Of a stretch of DNA of 51,315 bases, positions 41,165 through 49,901 are shown piece by piece. Location of the stretch: the NCBI GenBank assembly GCA_937898625.1, contig CALEJF010000025.1:1-51315 (forward strand), given 5' to 3'. The notes beneath the pieces are model-generated. The model was given only the letters and a program-made list of their open reading frames with translations. It ran no database searches and was not told where the DNA came from. The stretch comes from an uncultured Clostridia bacterium. Lineage in GTDB: Bacteria; Bacillota; Clostridia; Oscillospirales; Acutalibacteraceae. How positions within the stretch are numbered: the stretch's first letter is position 1; every line of letters starts with the position of its first letter. The translations under genes and the position numbers were made by a program.

Positions 41165-42861
41165 TCCGTTACCTCATTTTTATTAGCCTTAACCATTAAA
41201 AGACCAATTTCGTCTTTAGTAGCTGTTCTGGCATCAACAATGCCGGAAATTGTGCCACCGCTTAATACCAATATTTTGTCACTTAATGCCATTAATACAT
41301 CTAAATCTTCACCGACAAAAATAACTGCAACTCCATTTTGCTTTTGCTCATTCAAGAGGTTATAAATTGTATATGAAGAGTTAATATCAAGTCCACGAAC
41401 AGGATAAGCGGTCATTAAAACTGCAGGAGCTGCCGCAATTTCACGACCTACAAGAACTTTTTGAACATTACCGCCTGAAAGTTTTCTGACTGCAGTATGA
41501 GAATCGGGAGTATTAACCTCTAACTCATTGATAATTCTGTCGGCAAGGTCTGACGGATGCTTTCTATCAAGGAAAACAGATTTTCCCTTTCTATAACTAC
41601 GAAGCATCATATTGTCAATAATATCCATATTGCCAACAAGGCCCATACCAAGTCTGTCTTCAGGGACAAAGGACAAGCGAATTCCAAGTTCACGAATTTC
41701 TCTCGGAGTCTTATTCTTCAAATCAACAACTTCGTCCTCTTTAAAGATAATCTTTTCACTATTAACAAGATTTATAATCTCTCTTTTGGACAACTTACTG
41801 AAGTCAATATCGTTACCATTTTCATCCTTAAAAGCATTTTCTCCTGCTAATTCCATAACACGCTTATAGGTTTTGTGATAAAAAGAAACCGGTTTATCTT
41901 TTTTGGGATGATAATATGTCAATGTACCCGACTCGTAGTTGTTAAGCCCAGCGATTGTTTCAAGCAATTCTTTCTGACCACTACCTGCAATACCTGCAAT
42001 ACCAAGAATTTCGCCACTATAAGCGTCAAACGAAACATCGTCAAGCACTTTGTAACCTTCCTGATTTACAACCGTTAAACCAGATACTGAAAGTCTGATT
42101 TCACTATCAATCGGGTCAGTTCTGTTAATATTAAGTTCAATTTTTTTGCCCACCATCATTTCAGTGAGTTCTTTTTCAGTTGTCTCCAATGTGTTTACTG
42201 TGGCAATATGCTCACCTTTACGAAGAACTGCAACTCTGTCAGAAATCTCCATAACCTCATTAAGTTTATGAGTAATTATGATGATTGATTTACCATCGTC
42301 CCTCATAGCACTTAACACTTTAAATAAACTTCTGATTTCTTGTGGAGTTAAAACTGCTGTAGGTTCGTCAAGGATAAGAATATCAGCACCTCTGTATAAA
42401 ACCTTTAAGATTTCAACAGTTTGTTTTTCCGAAACTGACATTTCATAGATTTTCTTATCAAGATTTATATGGAATCCGTATTTTTTTGCCATTTCATTGA
42501 TACGGTTTTTTACTTCTTTAAGATTAAATTTTTCGCCTTCAATACCTAATGCAACATTTTGTGCTGCAGTGAAAATATCAATCAACTTAAAATGTTGATG
42601 AATCATACCTATTTTATGCTCAAAAGCATCACGAGGAGAGCGAATAACAACCTCTTCGCCATCAATCAAAATTTTACCGGAGTCAGGATAATAAATGCCG
42701 GCAACCATATTCATAAGAGTTGTTTTTCCACAACCGTTTTCACCAAGAATGGAAAGAATTTCACCTTTATATACATCCAAACTAACATTATTGTTGGCAA
42801 TAACCTTAGCACCGAATTTTTTTGTAATATTTTTTAATTGTAAAATAACAGTTTTTTCCAT
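41161..42861 (-). CDS. nupO: Nucleoside ABC transporter ATPase with two fused nucleotide-binding domains (NupO/YufO type)
   Basis: I start at the ATG 42859-42861 (MEKTVILQLKNITKK), 566 aa, with AAGGAG 9 bp upstream. The first NBD has a full Walker A (GENGCGKTT), signature MSVSEKQTVEILK and Walker B LILDEPTAVL. The second has the degenerate Walker A GIAGSGQKELLE, a good signature LSGGNVQKVLVGRE and PAVLMTAYPVRGLD. An insertion near residues 320-375 in the second domain (YYHPKKDKPVSFYHKTYKR onward) is longer than in most relatives. The two-domain form is typical of importers for ribose, galactose and nucleosides. It energises uptake with the two permeases. Confidence 0.92.
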   Translation of the reverse strand: MEKTVILQLKNITKKFGAKVIANNNVSLDVYKGEILSILGENGCGKTTLMNMVAGIYYPDSGKILIDGEEVVIRSPRDAFEHKIGMIHQHFKLIDIFTAAQNVALGIEGEKFNLKEVKNRINEMAKKYGFHINLDKKIYEMSVSEKQTVEILKVLYRGADILILDEPTAVLTPQEIRSLFKVLSAMRDDGKSIIIITHKLNEVMEISDRVAVLRKGEHIATVNTLETTEKELTEMMVGKKIELNINRTDPIDSEIRLSVSGLTVVNQEGYKVLDDVSFDAYSGEILGIAGIAGSGQKELLETIAGLNNYESGTLTYYHPKKDKPVSFYHKTYKRVMELAGENAFKDENGNDIDFSKLSKREIINLVNSEKIIFKEDEVVDLKNKTPREIRELGIRLSFVPEDRLGMGLVGNMDIIDNMMLRSYRKGKSVFLDRKHPSDLADRIINELEVNTPDSHTAVRKLSGGNVQKVLVGREIAAAPAVLMTAYPVRGLDINSSYTIYNLLNEQKQNGVAVIFVGEDLDVLMALSDKILVLSGGTISGIVDARTATKDEIGLLMVKANKNEVTE

Positions 42862-42908
42862 AGGAAACTCCTTAAATAATAAAGGATTAAAATTTCTCAA
42901 TCAACCGA

Positions 42909-42938
42909 GAAAGGCGAAGTTGATTAGCTCCGCCTTTC
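42909..42938 (-). promoter_or_regulatory. Intercistronic hairpin between binding protein and ATPase genes
   Basis: GAAAGGCG (42909-42916) pairs perfectly with CGCCTTTC (42931-42938). No T run follows on the minus strand. Such hairpins after binding-protein genes usually protect the upstream mRNA from 3' decay, raising the amount of lipoprotein over the membrane parts. Confidence 0.55.
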
Positions 42939-42968
42939 CCTAAATTTAGTTTAGAACAACTTTAAAAA

Positions 42969-44192
42969 CTATTCAGTAACAGCTGTGATACCATCAATGA
43001 TAATATTGAAGTATGGAGCTGAACGTTTAGCACTCTCGTTGAAGAATGTTACGCCATTTACTGTTTCAACAACCTCTGTATCAGGAGTAAATGCTTCATC
43101 TGTGTCAACATCAGCCAAATATGAAGCTAATGGTTTTCCTTCAACTGTGAATGTTGAGCAATCAAAAATCTTGATTGAACCGTCTTTAATTCTTGCTTTT
43201 ACTTCATCAAGTTTTTCCTGTGTACCCTTTGCTGCAGCAGTACCAAGAGCTGTTAATTCAACAGAACCTGTTTCAATAGTACCTGTCCAGTCTGTATCGA
43301 TTGGCTTATCATTCATTACGCAATCAATAATGTACTCGAAATATGGTGTCCAGTTAATTCTTGAAGCAATAATAAATGTGTTAGGACACTGTGATGCAGT
43401 TGATACATTGTATGCAACATTAGGAATGTTCTTTTCTTCACAAGCTGTAGGAGCACCCATTGAGTCAGCATGCTGAGAAATCAATTTGCAACCATTGTCG
43501 ATTAAAGCAAGAGCTGTTGTCTTTTCAGCTGTTTCGTCATACCAAGAGTTTGTGTAACGAACTTCCATAGTAACATTTTCTACAATTGACTTAACGCCAA
43601 GGTAGAATGATGTGTAACCGGAAATAACTTCTGCATATGGCCATGCACCAACATAACCGATTTTTGCATTTTCATCAGAAACTTTACCGTTTTCGTCGCC
43701 ATAGAGTTCAACAAGTTTCATACCTGCTGCCACACCTGCAAGGTAACGACCTTCATAAATGTTTGCAAAAGCATTATGGAAGTTAGCAAGTTTTTCTGTG
43801 TGTGCCATTGTACCTGTAGCATGACAGAATTCTACATCAGGGAATTCCTTTGCAGCCTGAATCATATAGCTTTCATGACCAAATGAATCAGCAAAAATAA
43901 GGTCATAATTCTCTGCTAAGTCAGCTGCCTGGTCATAACAAACTGTGTCTTCATCAATATCAGTAACGATTGTGTAATCGTCAGCAGTAAGTCCTTTGTT
44001 TGCACAAGCCTGTTTAAAAGCATCAATGAAGTTCTTGTCATAAGTTGAAGCATCACCATGCAAGCAAATGAGAGCTGCTTTAATTGATTTTCCTTCTGGT
44101 TCTTTGTTTTCGTTACCGCCACAAGCAGCAAATACTGTTGCTACCATAACGAGCGCGAGAACAACTGCGATGATTTTTTTGAAATTTTTCAT
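42969..44192 (-). CDS. BMP-family nucleoside-binding lipoprotein
   Basis: The 407-aa protein has a lipoprotein signal (MKNFKKIIAVVLALVMVATV then FAAC, Cys23 lipidated). The mature part is a periplasmic-binding-protein fold of the basic membrane protein family: AALICLHGDASTYDKNFIDA near residue 38, LIFADSFGHESYMIQAA near residue 100, GRYLAGVAAGMKL near residue 145. The family member studied best (PnrA/TmpC, NupN) binds purine nucleosides. Xanthine phosphoribosyltransferase upstream supports purines as the cargo. It captures substrate outside the membrane and passes it to the two permeases. The start has an AAGGAGAG site. Confidence 0.92.
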   Translation of the reverse strand: MKNFKKIIAVVLALVMVATVFAACGGNENKEPEGKSIKAALICLHGDASTYDKNFIDAFKQACANKGLTADDYTIVTDIDEDTVCYDQAADLAENYDLIFADSFGHESYMIQAAKEFPDVEFCHATGTMAHTEKLANFHNAFANIYEGRYLAGVAAGMKLVELYGDENGKVSDENAKIGYVGAWPYAEVISGYTSFYLGVKSIVENVTMEVRYTNSWYDETAEKTTALALIDNGCKLISQHADSMGAPTACEEKNIPNVAYNVSTASQCPNTFIIASRINWTPYFEYIIDCVMNDKPIDTDWTGTIETGSVELTALGTAAAKGTQEKLDEVKARIKDGSIKIFDCSTFTVEGKPLASYLADVDTDEAFTPDTEVVETVNGVTFFNESAKRSAPYFNIIIDGITAVTE

Positions 44193-44249
44193 AACAAATT
44201 TCTCTCCTTTTCTTTTTGTAATATTTAACAGCGTTTTTGCTGTAATTAC

Positions 44250-44828
44250 CTATTTACGAAAAACGATATTTCCTGTTTTGTCATCCATTTCTTCAACAAT
44301 TGCCATTGATTCAACACGGATACCCTGTGCACGGAGTTTATCTCCCCCACCCTGATAGCCTTTTTCAATAGCAATCGCACATCCTGCAAGCTTTGCTCCT
44401 GATTGATTAACAATATCAATAAGACCTATAAGTGCATTACCCTTTGCGAGGAAGTCGTCAACGATTAAAACTGTGTCGTTTTCATTCAAAAAGTCTTTTG
44501 AAACAATTATGTCGTATGTACATTGATGGGTAAATGACTCAACCTTGCTTGTATATACATCACCCTTAATATTCAGCGTTTTACTTTTTTTAGCAAAAAG
44601 AAGAGGGCAATTAAAATGCTTTGCAACCATACAACCAACACCAATACCCGATGCCTCAATTGTAAGCACCTTGGTGACGGACATATCATTATAAAGATTT
44701 TTAATCTCAAGACCCATTTTATCTAAAAGTTCAACATCAATCTGATGATTTAAGAAACTGTCAACCTTTAAGACATTTCCTGAGAAAACCTTACCATCTT
44801 TTATAATTCTTTCTTCTAACAATTGCAT
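44250..44828 (-). CDS. xpt: Xanthine phosphoribosyltransferase
   Basis: I start at the ATG 44826-44828 (MQLLEERIIKDGKVF), 192 aa, the usual Xpt length, with GAGGA about 7 bp upstream; the seven extra residues of the longer frame lie over that site. The family sequence LTIEASGIGVG lies near residue 57, and the PRPP loop VLIVDDFLAKGNAL near residue 120. It converts xanthine to XMP for the guanine branch of purine salvage. Promoter to start is only about 25 bp, so the guanine riboswitch that often precedes xpt in Firmicutes is absent. It is the first gene of the transporter operon. Confidence 0.92.
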   Translation of the reverse strand: MQLLEERIIKDGKVFSGNVLKVDSFLNHQIDVELLDKMGLEIKNLYNDMSVTKVLTIEASGIGVGCMVAKHFNCPLLFAKKSKTLNIKGDVYTSKVESFTHQCTYDIIVSKDFLNENDTVLIVDDFLAKGNALIGLIDIVNQSGAKLAGCAIAIEKGYQGGGDKLRAQGIRVESMAIVEEMDDKTGNIVFRK

Positions 44829-44859
44829 AGTTTCATCCTCTTCACACATTCATACAGAT

Positions 44860-44888
44860 ATTATAAATTAAAATGTCGAAAAACACAA
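44860..44888 (-). promoter_or_regulatory. Promoter of the xpt-nucleoside transporter operon
   Basis: TTGTGT (44883-44888) and TATAAT (44860-44865) are 17 bp apart on the minus strand. The leader before the xpt start is about 25 bases, too short for a purine riboswitch. Confidence 0.6.
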
Positions 44889-45046
44889 CAATTTTCATTT
44901 TTACAATTCGTGGAAATTTTATCAGTTTATTTGTTGAAAATACCTAAAAATAAAAACAGTAATAATTTTTTCAAAATAAGGTAGTGCATTTTAATTGGCT
45001 TTCTTGTATAATCACCTTATAAAACAATGAAATGAGGAGCATTTCC

Positions 45047-45943
45047 TTGAAAATATCACAACTATTTAACGAAGAAACACTTTTAAAGTGTGATGAGATT
45101 AATATTCGTGACCCGTTTGTGCTTTGCGAAGACGGAAAATACTATTTGTACGGCACAAGAGCAAAAAACTTTGGTATCAAAACAGGTGGTTTTGATGTTT
45201 ATGTATCAACAGACCTTGAAAATTGGAGTCATCCAATCGAATGTTTCAACTCAAAAAAACATAATATGAATTACGAAGTCAACTGGGCACCTGAAGTGCA
45301 TAAGTACAAAGATAATTATTATATGTTTGCAACATTTACAAGAGAAAGATGCAAGTTAAGAGGCACATTTATTCTCAAGGCAGACAATCCCCTCGGTCCG
45401 TTTGAGCCACATAGTAAAGGAATTGTTACTCCTGAAGAATGGGAATGTCTTGATGGCACTCTTTACATAAACAAAGAGAATAAACCCTTTCTTGTTTTCT
45501 GCCACGAGCATACTCAAATCATTGATGGTACAATCTGCTATGTCCCCTTAAGTGATGACCTTACAGAAGCTATTGGTGATGCAGTAACAATGTTCAAAGC
45601 ATCCGAGCCTTATTGGGCGGACAAAATCGATGACGAAAATGTGCACAGAATTACTGATGGTCCTTTTATGTATCGCACTAAAGCAGGGGAACTTTTAATG
45701 CTCTGGTCAACATTTATAAATCATAAATACGCAGAGTGTCTTGTTAGATTCAACGACGGCGAAATCGGTATGAATTTTGAACATTTGCCACCACTTATTG
45801 ATAATGACGGTGGGCACGGAATGATATTTAACGATACAGAAGGAAATCTATGGTTAACATACCACTCACCAAATCAAACAGACTATGAGAGACCACATTT
45901 TGTTTCCATTGAAGATGTCGGAAACAAAATAATAATCAAATAA
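45047..45943 (+). CDS. GH43-like glycoside hydrolase
   Basis: The start is probably TTG at 45047 (KISQLFNEETLLK), 298 aa, because the ATG at 45032 lies on top of the AGGAG site and leaves none for itself. Family marks are INIRDPFVLCEDGKYYLYGT (the Asp base, near residue 20), VNWAPEVHKYKDNYYMFAT near residue 80 and ECLDGTLYI (the pKa-tuning Asp) near residue 135. Where GH43 enzymes have Glu-Gly-Pro as acid, this one has TDGPFMYRT. It may therefore use Asp or belong to a side group. Likely substrates are terminal arabinose, xylose or galactose. No signal peptide is seen. Confidence 0.8.
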   Translation: MKISQLFNEETLLKCDEINIRDPFVLCEDGKYYLYGTRAKNFGIKTGGFDVYVSTDLENWSHPIECFNSKKHNMNYEVNWAPEVHKYKDNYYMFATFTRERCKLRGTFILKADNPLGPFEPHSKGIVTPEEWECLDGTLYINKENKPFLVFCHEHTQIIDGTICYVPLSDDLTEAIGDAVTMFKASEPYWADKIDDENVHRITDGPFMYRTKAGELLMLWSTFINHKYAECLVRFNDGEIGMNFEHLPPLIDNDGGHGMIFNDTEGNLWLTYHSPNQTDYERPHFVSIEDVGNKIIIK

Positions 45944-45948
45944 GTATA

Positions 45949-45990
45949 TTAAGCGTTGCACTTAGGAATTTTCTTCCATGCAACGCTTAT
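45949..45990. terminator. Hairpin terminator between convergent genes
   Basis: AAGCGTTGCA (45951-45960) pairs perfectly with TGCAACGCTT (45979-45988). It lies between the GH43-like gene and the convergent ICMT-like gene and can stop transcription from both sides. The arm repeats that of the hflX terminator. Confidence 0.7.
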
Positions 45991-45994
45991 TGTT

Positions 45995-46666
45995 TTACCA
46001 AACAAATGGGATTAATCTATATTTTACTTTCTGTTTATATTCGCGGTATCCTTTAAGTTCGTTTTCAAGTAGTTCTTCCTCGTTTTTAATTCTCTTTGCA
46101 ATAATAAATGGATACACAAGAAAAATTACAAATGAATATATTGACCCTAAAACAAGTGGCATTGATAAAAACAGCAATAATGTAGCACTGTACATTGGAT
46201 GTCTGACAATCCCATAAAGTCCTGTATCAATTACCTTTTGATTTTCCTGCACCTGAATTGTACGAGAAAGATAGGTGTTTTCACGAAGCACCTCGGCATA
46301 TAGGAGATATGCAACAAAGAATACAACAGATGCGACGATTACAACACTTTTCGGCATGATATGCCATGCAAAACGATGATTTAATCCAGCAACAACAAAT
46401 CCTGCAAGGAACATCAATCCACTAAGTTTTACGACAATACTTTGCTCTTTTTCTTTTTCCTTGGCATCGAGTCGTTTTTTCAGCAATTCAGGATTTTTAA
46501 ACATCATAACAAGACCTGCCACAAACATTGGGATAAAGAGAATCCCCATAAGAATCCAACCGTTTACAAAAGAAAATGTACCAGCAGGTAAGAAAACTAG
46601 CACCCCAACCAGAACAAAGCCTAACAAAAACTTAAGTATTGCCTGAACAAACAATTTTGCTGTCAT
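45995..46666 (-). CDS. Isoprenylcysteine carboxyl methyltransferase-like membrane protein
   Basis: The 223-aa protein has five or six membrane helices. Its C-terminal half carries the ICMT/PEMT signature: GLYGIVRHPMYSATLL near residue 150 (R-H-P-x-Y, which binds S-adenosylmethionine) and NEEELLENELKGYREYKQKV near residue 192 (E-E-x-x-L). Bacterial members methylate small molecules or unknown membrane targets, since prenylated proteins are absent. It is a single gene opposing the GH43-like gene, and 157 bp separate its start from the divergent sialidase start. The role is not predictable. Confidence 0.87.
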   Translation of the reverse strand: MTAKLFVQAILKFLLGFVLVGVLVFLPAGTFSFVNGWILMGILFIPMFVAGLVMMFKNPELLKKRLDAKEKEKEQSIVVKLSGLMFLAGFVVAGLNHRFAWHIMPKSVVIVASVVFFVAYLLYAEVLRENTYLSRTIQVQENQKVIDTGLYGIVRHPMYSATLLLFLSMPLVLGSIYSFVIFLVYPFIIAKRIKNEEELLENELKGYREYKQKVKYRLIPFVW

Positions 46667-46756
46667 AAGAATCTCCCCACAAATTACTTTAAATTAATTA
46701 TAACACTCGCATTTTATCCAATCAACCCTGGTTTTTCGAGTTTTTTTATAAAATAG

Positions 46757-46785
46757 TTTACAATACAAATTCTTTTTGATATTAT
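46757..46785 (+). promoter_or_regulatory. Promoter of the GH33 sialidase gene
   Basis: TTTACA and TATTAT are 17 bp apart, followed 38 bp later by the ATG with an AAGGAG site. Confidence 0.5.
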
Positions 46786-46823
46786 AAATATAGACTAATT
46801 TAAGTTTAAATAAGGAGATTATT

Positions 46824-48320
46824 ATGACTTCAAAAATCATATACGAACAACCATTTGATAACAAGGAATTTGGTTCCGAACGCAATCGCATCCCCGCACT
46901 TTGCACTCTTAACGACGGTAGTGTTATGGCAGGTGCAGACATTCGTTATGCTCACGGCTCGGACTCCCCTAATAACATTGATATCGCCGTTGCAATCTCA
47001 AAAGACGGATATACCGATTGGGAATACTCTATGGTTAATCATTTTGATGACTATGCTGATACCGTTACATCAACAGACAGCGCATCATTTATTGATTCTG
47101 TTATTGTACAGTCTAGAACAGGAAGAATCTTCTTGTTGGCAGATGTTCAACCATCCGAATGTGGTTATCTCCAGTGTAAAACCGGTACAGGTTATACTGT
47201 AATCAATGGCAAAAAGCATTTACTTTTAACAGCAGGAAAAAATAGTGATAAGTTAAGTACTTTTGACTATTATGTTGGTGACTTTGACGGCGATTTTGCT
47301 CCTATTTTCACAAGAGCAGATTCCAAAATCACTGAATATTCTATTGACAGAGAATTTAGACTTTACAAGAATGGTAAAGCTATTTATACTGCACAAAAAG
47401 GTGCAGATGGAGTAAATGTTCAACAAAATATCTTTTATAGTTCTGCAGAACTCAAGTGTTACAGAACCACCTATTTATGGTTAAGATACAGTGACGATAA
47501 TGGCAAAACATGGAGTCACCCATCTATTCTCTCTGAACAGGTAAAAAAGGATGATGAGTCTTTCCTTGGGGTTGGTCCCGGCAGAGGTATGGCAATTGAG
47601 TACAATGGAAAAGAGAGAATTCTTTTCTGTGTTTATGACAACAACGGTTTATTCAAAGACCCTATATTTGAGAATGCAAGCGTTATTTATTCAGATGACA
47701 ATGGCGTAACTTGGCACAGAAGCAAAAAAATCAAGATTAAGGCAGGGCTTCAAAAAACAAGTGAGGCTCAACTCGTAAAAATAGAGGGCAAAAACTATAA
47801 AGCCTTGCGTATTTATGCGAGAAACTTAAGCAACTACATAGCTTATGCCGACAGCACTGATGGTGGTCAAACATGGACAACTTTCCGTGCAGACAGAGCC
47901 CTTGAAGGCACTAAAAACTGTATGATTTCACTTATGGAAACATCAAAAAAAATTGATGGTAAGCAAGTAATTCTATGTTCTGCCGGTGGAAATCTTCAAG
48001 CAAGAGCGGATGGTGTGCTTCGTGTTGGACTTACGCAAGACAATGGTGATGTTGAATGGATTAGCAAATACCATCTCACACAGGGCTTTTACGGTTACTC
48101 TTGTCTTACTGAATTATCCGATGGTAATTTCGCAGTTTTCTATGAGGATGAAGCAGCACACCTTAAATACACCATTTTCAATGTATCTGATAAGGGTGAA
48201 ATCAATGAAATTAATGGTGAAAACCTTGACTTTAAGTGTGATTCTTCCCCAAAAACAATGCGTTCAATAAAGATGAAAAAGGCTTTTGCAAAAATCAAAT
48301 TCGCATTTGGATTAATGTAG
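46824..48320 (+). CDS. GH33 sialidase (exo-alpha-sialidase)
   Basis: The 498-aa protein has the catalytic pattern of GH33: RIPAL near residue 22 (first Arg), Asp in ADIRYAHGSD near residue 40, Glu in TSEAQLVKIEG near residue 315, Arg in RIYARN, and the Tyr nucleophile in GFYGYSCLTEL near residue 425. Three Asp boxes are seen (YSDDNGKTW, YSDDNGVTW, STDGGQTW). An insertion of about 90 residues after the first blade fits the lectin-like inserted domain of some bacterial enzymes. It releases or trans-cleaves terminal sialic acid. No signal peptide is present, so it is cytosolic unless exported otherwise. It lies 20 bp before a phosphopantetheinyl transferase gene, an unrelated partner. Confidence 0.88.
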   Translation: MTSKIIYEQPFDNKEFGSERNRIPALCTLNDGSVMAGADIRYAHGSDSPNNIDIAVAISKDGYTDWEYSMVNHFDDYADTVTSTDSASFIDSVIVQSRTGRIFLLADVQPSECGYLQCKTGTGYTVINGKKHLLLTAGKNSDKLSTFDYYVGDFDGDFAPIFTRADSKITEYSIDREFRLYKNGKAIYTAQKGADGVNVQQNIFYSSAELKCYRTTYLWLRYSDDNGKTWSHPSILSEQVKKDDESFLGVGPGRGMAIEYNGKERILFCVYDNNGLFKDPIFENASVIYSDDNGVTWHRSKKIKIKAGLQKTSEAQLVKIEGKNYKALRIYARNLSNYIAYADSTDGGQTWTTFRADRALEGTKNCMISLMETSKKIDGKQVILCSAGGNLQARADGVLRVGLTQDNGDVEWISKYHLTQGFYGYSCLTELSDGNFAVFYEDEAAHLKYTIFNVSDKGEINEINGENLDFKCDSSPKTMRSIKMKKAFAKIKFAFGLM

Positions 48321-48340
48321 AATTAACTATTGGTGATTAA

Positions 48341-48853
48341 ATGCTTTCAGTTTATTTCTTCAAATTATCTGATAAAACTGAATATGATATGAACTTACTT
48401 CCTTTAAATATAAAAGAACACTGTAAGAAAAAAGAGAGTATTGCAGCGGCAAGTGCCCTGTTATCAATGGGTGTTGAAAATCTTCATTACGACGAAAATA
48501 ACAAACCTTTGGCTGATAACTGTTATGTAAGTATTTCTCACAGTCGAGATATGATTGCCGTTTGCAAATCGGACAAGGCTGTTGGCATTGACATTGAATT
48601 TATGTCAACTGACAGAGATTACAGAAAAATTGCCAACAGATTTTATAAAAACAAGGAATTAGAATGTTTCAACGCCTCCCCTACTGCCGAGACTTTTTAT
48701 GAGATTTGGACTAAAAAAGAGGCATACAGTAAAATCAGTGGACAAGGTACTATTGAAATTTTTGAAGGGTTTGATGTATTAAGTCTTGAAGGCTATGTAT
48801 TCCAGACGGAAATCATTGAAAACTTTACACTTTCCGTTTGTGAAGTACAATAG
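48341..48853 (+). CDS. Short Sfp-type 4'-phosphopantetheinyl transferase
   Basis: Core motifs are complete: VSISHSRDMIAVC near residue 62, VGIDIEFM near residue 83 (Mg-binding Asp and Glu) and EIWTKKEAYSKISGQG near residue 128 (W-T-K-K-E-A-Y, with the catalytic Lys). At 170 aa it is about 50 residues shorter than Sfp, mainly at the N-terminus, as in other small two-fold enzymes. It moves the phosphopantetheine arm from CoA to carrier proteins. An NRPS with a carrier domain ends about 1 kb away on the other strand and is the likely target. The start has only a weak ribosome binding site (GGTGAT). Confidence 0.9.
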   Translation: MLSVYFFKLSDKTEYDMNLLPLNIKEHCKKKESIAAASALLSMGVENLHYDENNKPLADNCYVSISHSRDMIAVCKSDKAVGIDIEFMSTDRDYRKIANRFYKNKELECFNASPTAETFYEIWTKKEAYSKISGQGTIEIFEGFDVLSLEGYVFQTEIIENFTLSVCEVQ

Positions 48854-48873
48854 TATTTTTACATTTTCTGCAC

Positions 48874-48902
48874 TTGCAAAAAATGTCTATTCATGATAAA
48901 AT
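48874..48902 (+). promoter_or_regulatory. Promoter of the Lgt homologue
   Basis: TTGCAA and TAAAAT are 17 bp apart with TG one base before the -10. The ATG is at 48927 and is preceded by TGAGGTG. Confidence 0.6.
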
Positions 48903-48926
48903 GTAAAAAAAGATTGAGGTGAATTT

Positions 48927-49862
48927 ATGCATAGATATATTAACGGTGAATACGCGTATGATGTGATTAACACGATAGCATACTATGTGTTGTTAATTTC
49001 AAGTTTGTTCTACTACAAATCTAAAGGCGAAGTTATGGGGTTATGGTCAAAATATGCAATTCGTCTTGCTTCACGTTTCAGCATTGCATCTGGCCGAATA
49101 ACTAAACTCGTTTTGTCTTTAGTGGAATTATTTCTGTTTGCTCTTCTTCTTAATTATTGTACATATACAAACATGGCATTTGGAAACCTTGTTGGTACAG
49201 GTGGCAACTATTTTTCCACATTATTTTTAGCACCTATCGCTTGGTCTTTGCTATCATTAATATTAGGAGCAAATCCGCTGGAACAAATAGATATTGCCAC
49301 CATGTTTGTCCCTGTGTATTTATTCTTTGTTAAATTAGCTTGCTTTTATAACGGATGCTGCTGGGGAATTCCATGGGAAGATGGTCCATACAACCAACAT
49401 CCATATCATCCCGGCCGTCAGGTTCCAGTACAAGCCATCGAATGTTTCTGGTGCTTAGTAATTTTTGCTTTTTTATTATGGTACAGAAAAAAAGCAAAGA
49501 GAGGAACTATGTATCCTTTATATATGATGTTATATTCCGCTACTCGTTTCTGTAGTGAATTCTTCAGACACGAAGAAAACGTGTTATGGATTTTCAAAAC
49601 ATATCATCTTTTATGTATTGCAGGGTTTTTAATAGGACTTTTATTCTACTTCTTTGCCGTGAAGTTTGGAGACAGAATGTTTAGTTTTATTGATAAACTA
49701 CACAAAAAATTTGATGGTACAATTGCGACAACTGAGGCTGGTCATAAGACAGAGCATGAGACAATGGCAATAGAAAAGGCAAGAATAGATGAAATGAAAA
49801 GAAAACAGAAAGAACGAGAAAAGAAAAACAAAAAATTGTATTCACACAGCCGAAAACTATAA
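48927..49862 (+). CDS. Prolipoprotein diacylglyceryl transferase (Lgt) homologue, variant
   Basis: The 311-aa protein has seven membrane helices arranged as in Lgt. The block ACFYNGCCWGIP near residue 137 matches the Lgt segment around the N-G motif but has two Cys, and QAIECFWCL near residue 169 matches the Y-E region. YSATRFCSEFFR near residue 203 is the conserved R-F-x-x-E-F-x-R. A basic tail of about 50 residues (EKARIDEMKRKQKERE, then KKNKK) is extra. Lgt adds diacylglycerol to the Cys of lipoproteins. The differences suggest a paralogue with another acceptor; the genome's main Lgt may lie elsewhere. It has its own promoter and a terminator shared with the NRPS gene. Confidence 0.8.
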   Translation: MHRYINGEYAYDVINTIAYYVLLISSLFYYKSKGEVMGLWSKYAIRLASRFSIASGRITKLVLSLVELFLFALLLNYCTYTNMAFGNLVGTGGNYFSTLFLAPIAWSLLSLILGANPLEQIDIATMFVPVYLFFVKLACFYNGCCWGIPWEDGPYNQHPYHPGRQVPVQAIECFWCLVIFAFLLWYRKKAKRGTMYPLYMMLYSATRFCSEFFRHEENVLWIFKTYHLLCIAGFLIGLLFYFFAVKFGDRMFSFIDKLHKKFDGTIATTEAGHKTEHETMAIEKARIDEMKRKQKEREKKNKKLYSHSRKL

Positions 49863-49865
49863 TAA

Positions 49866-49897
49866 AAACAGAGAACAAGAAATCTTGTTCTCTGTTT
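49866..49897. terminator. Bidirectional terminator between Lgt homologue and NRPS
   Basis: AAACAGAGAACAAGA (49866-49880) pairs perfectly with TCTTGTTCTCTGTTT (49883-49897), 15 bp with a 2-base centre. The plus strand continues with CTTTTTAT and the minus strand with TTATAG. It serves both converging genes. Confidence 0.9.
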
Positions 49898-49901
49898 CTT
49901 T

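Noticed and set aside
44829..45031. Guanine riboswitch before xpt
   Set aside because: The promoter is only about 25 bp from the start and the conserved loop sequences were not found on the minus strand.
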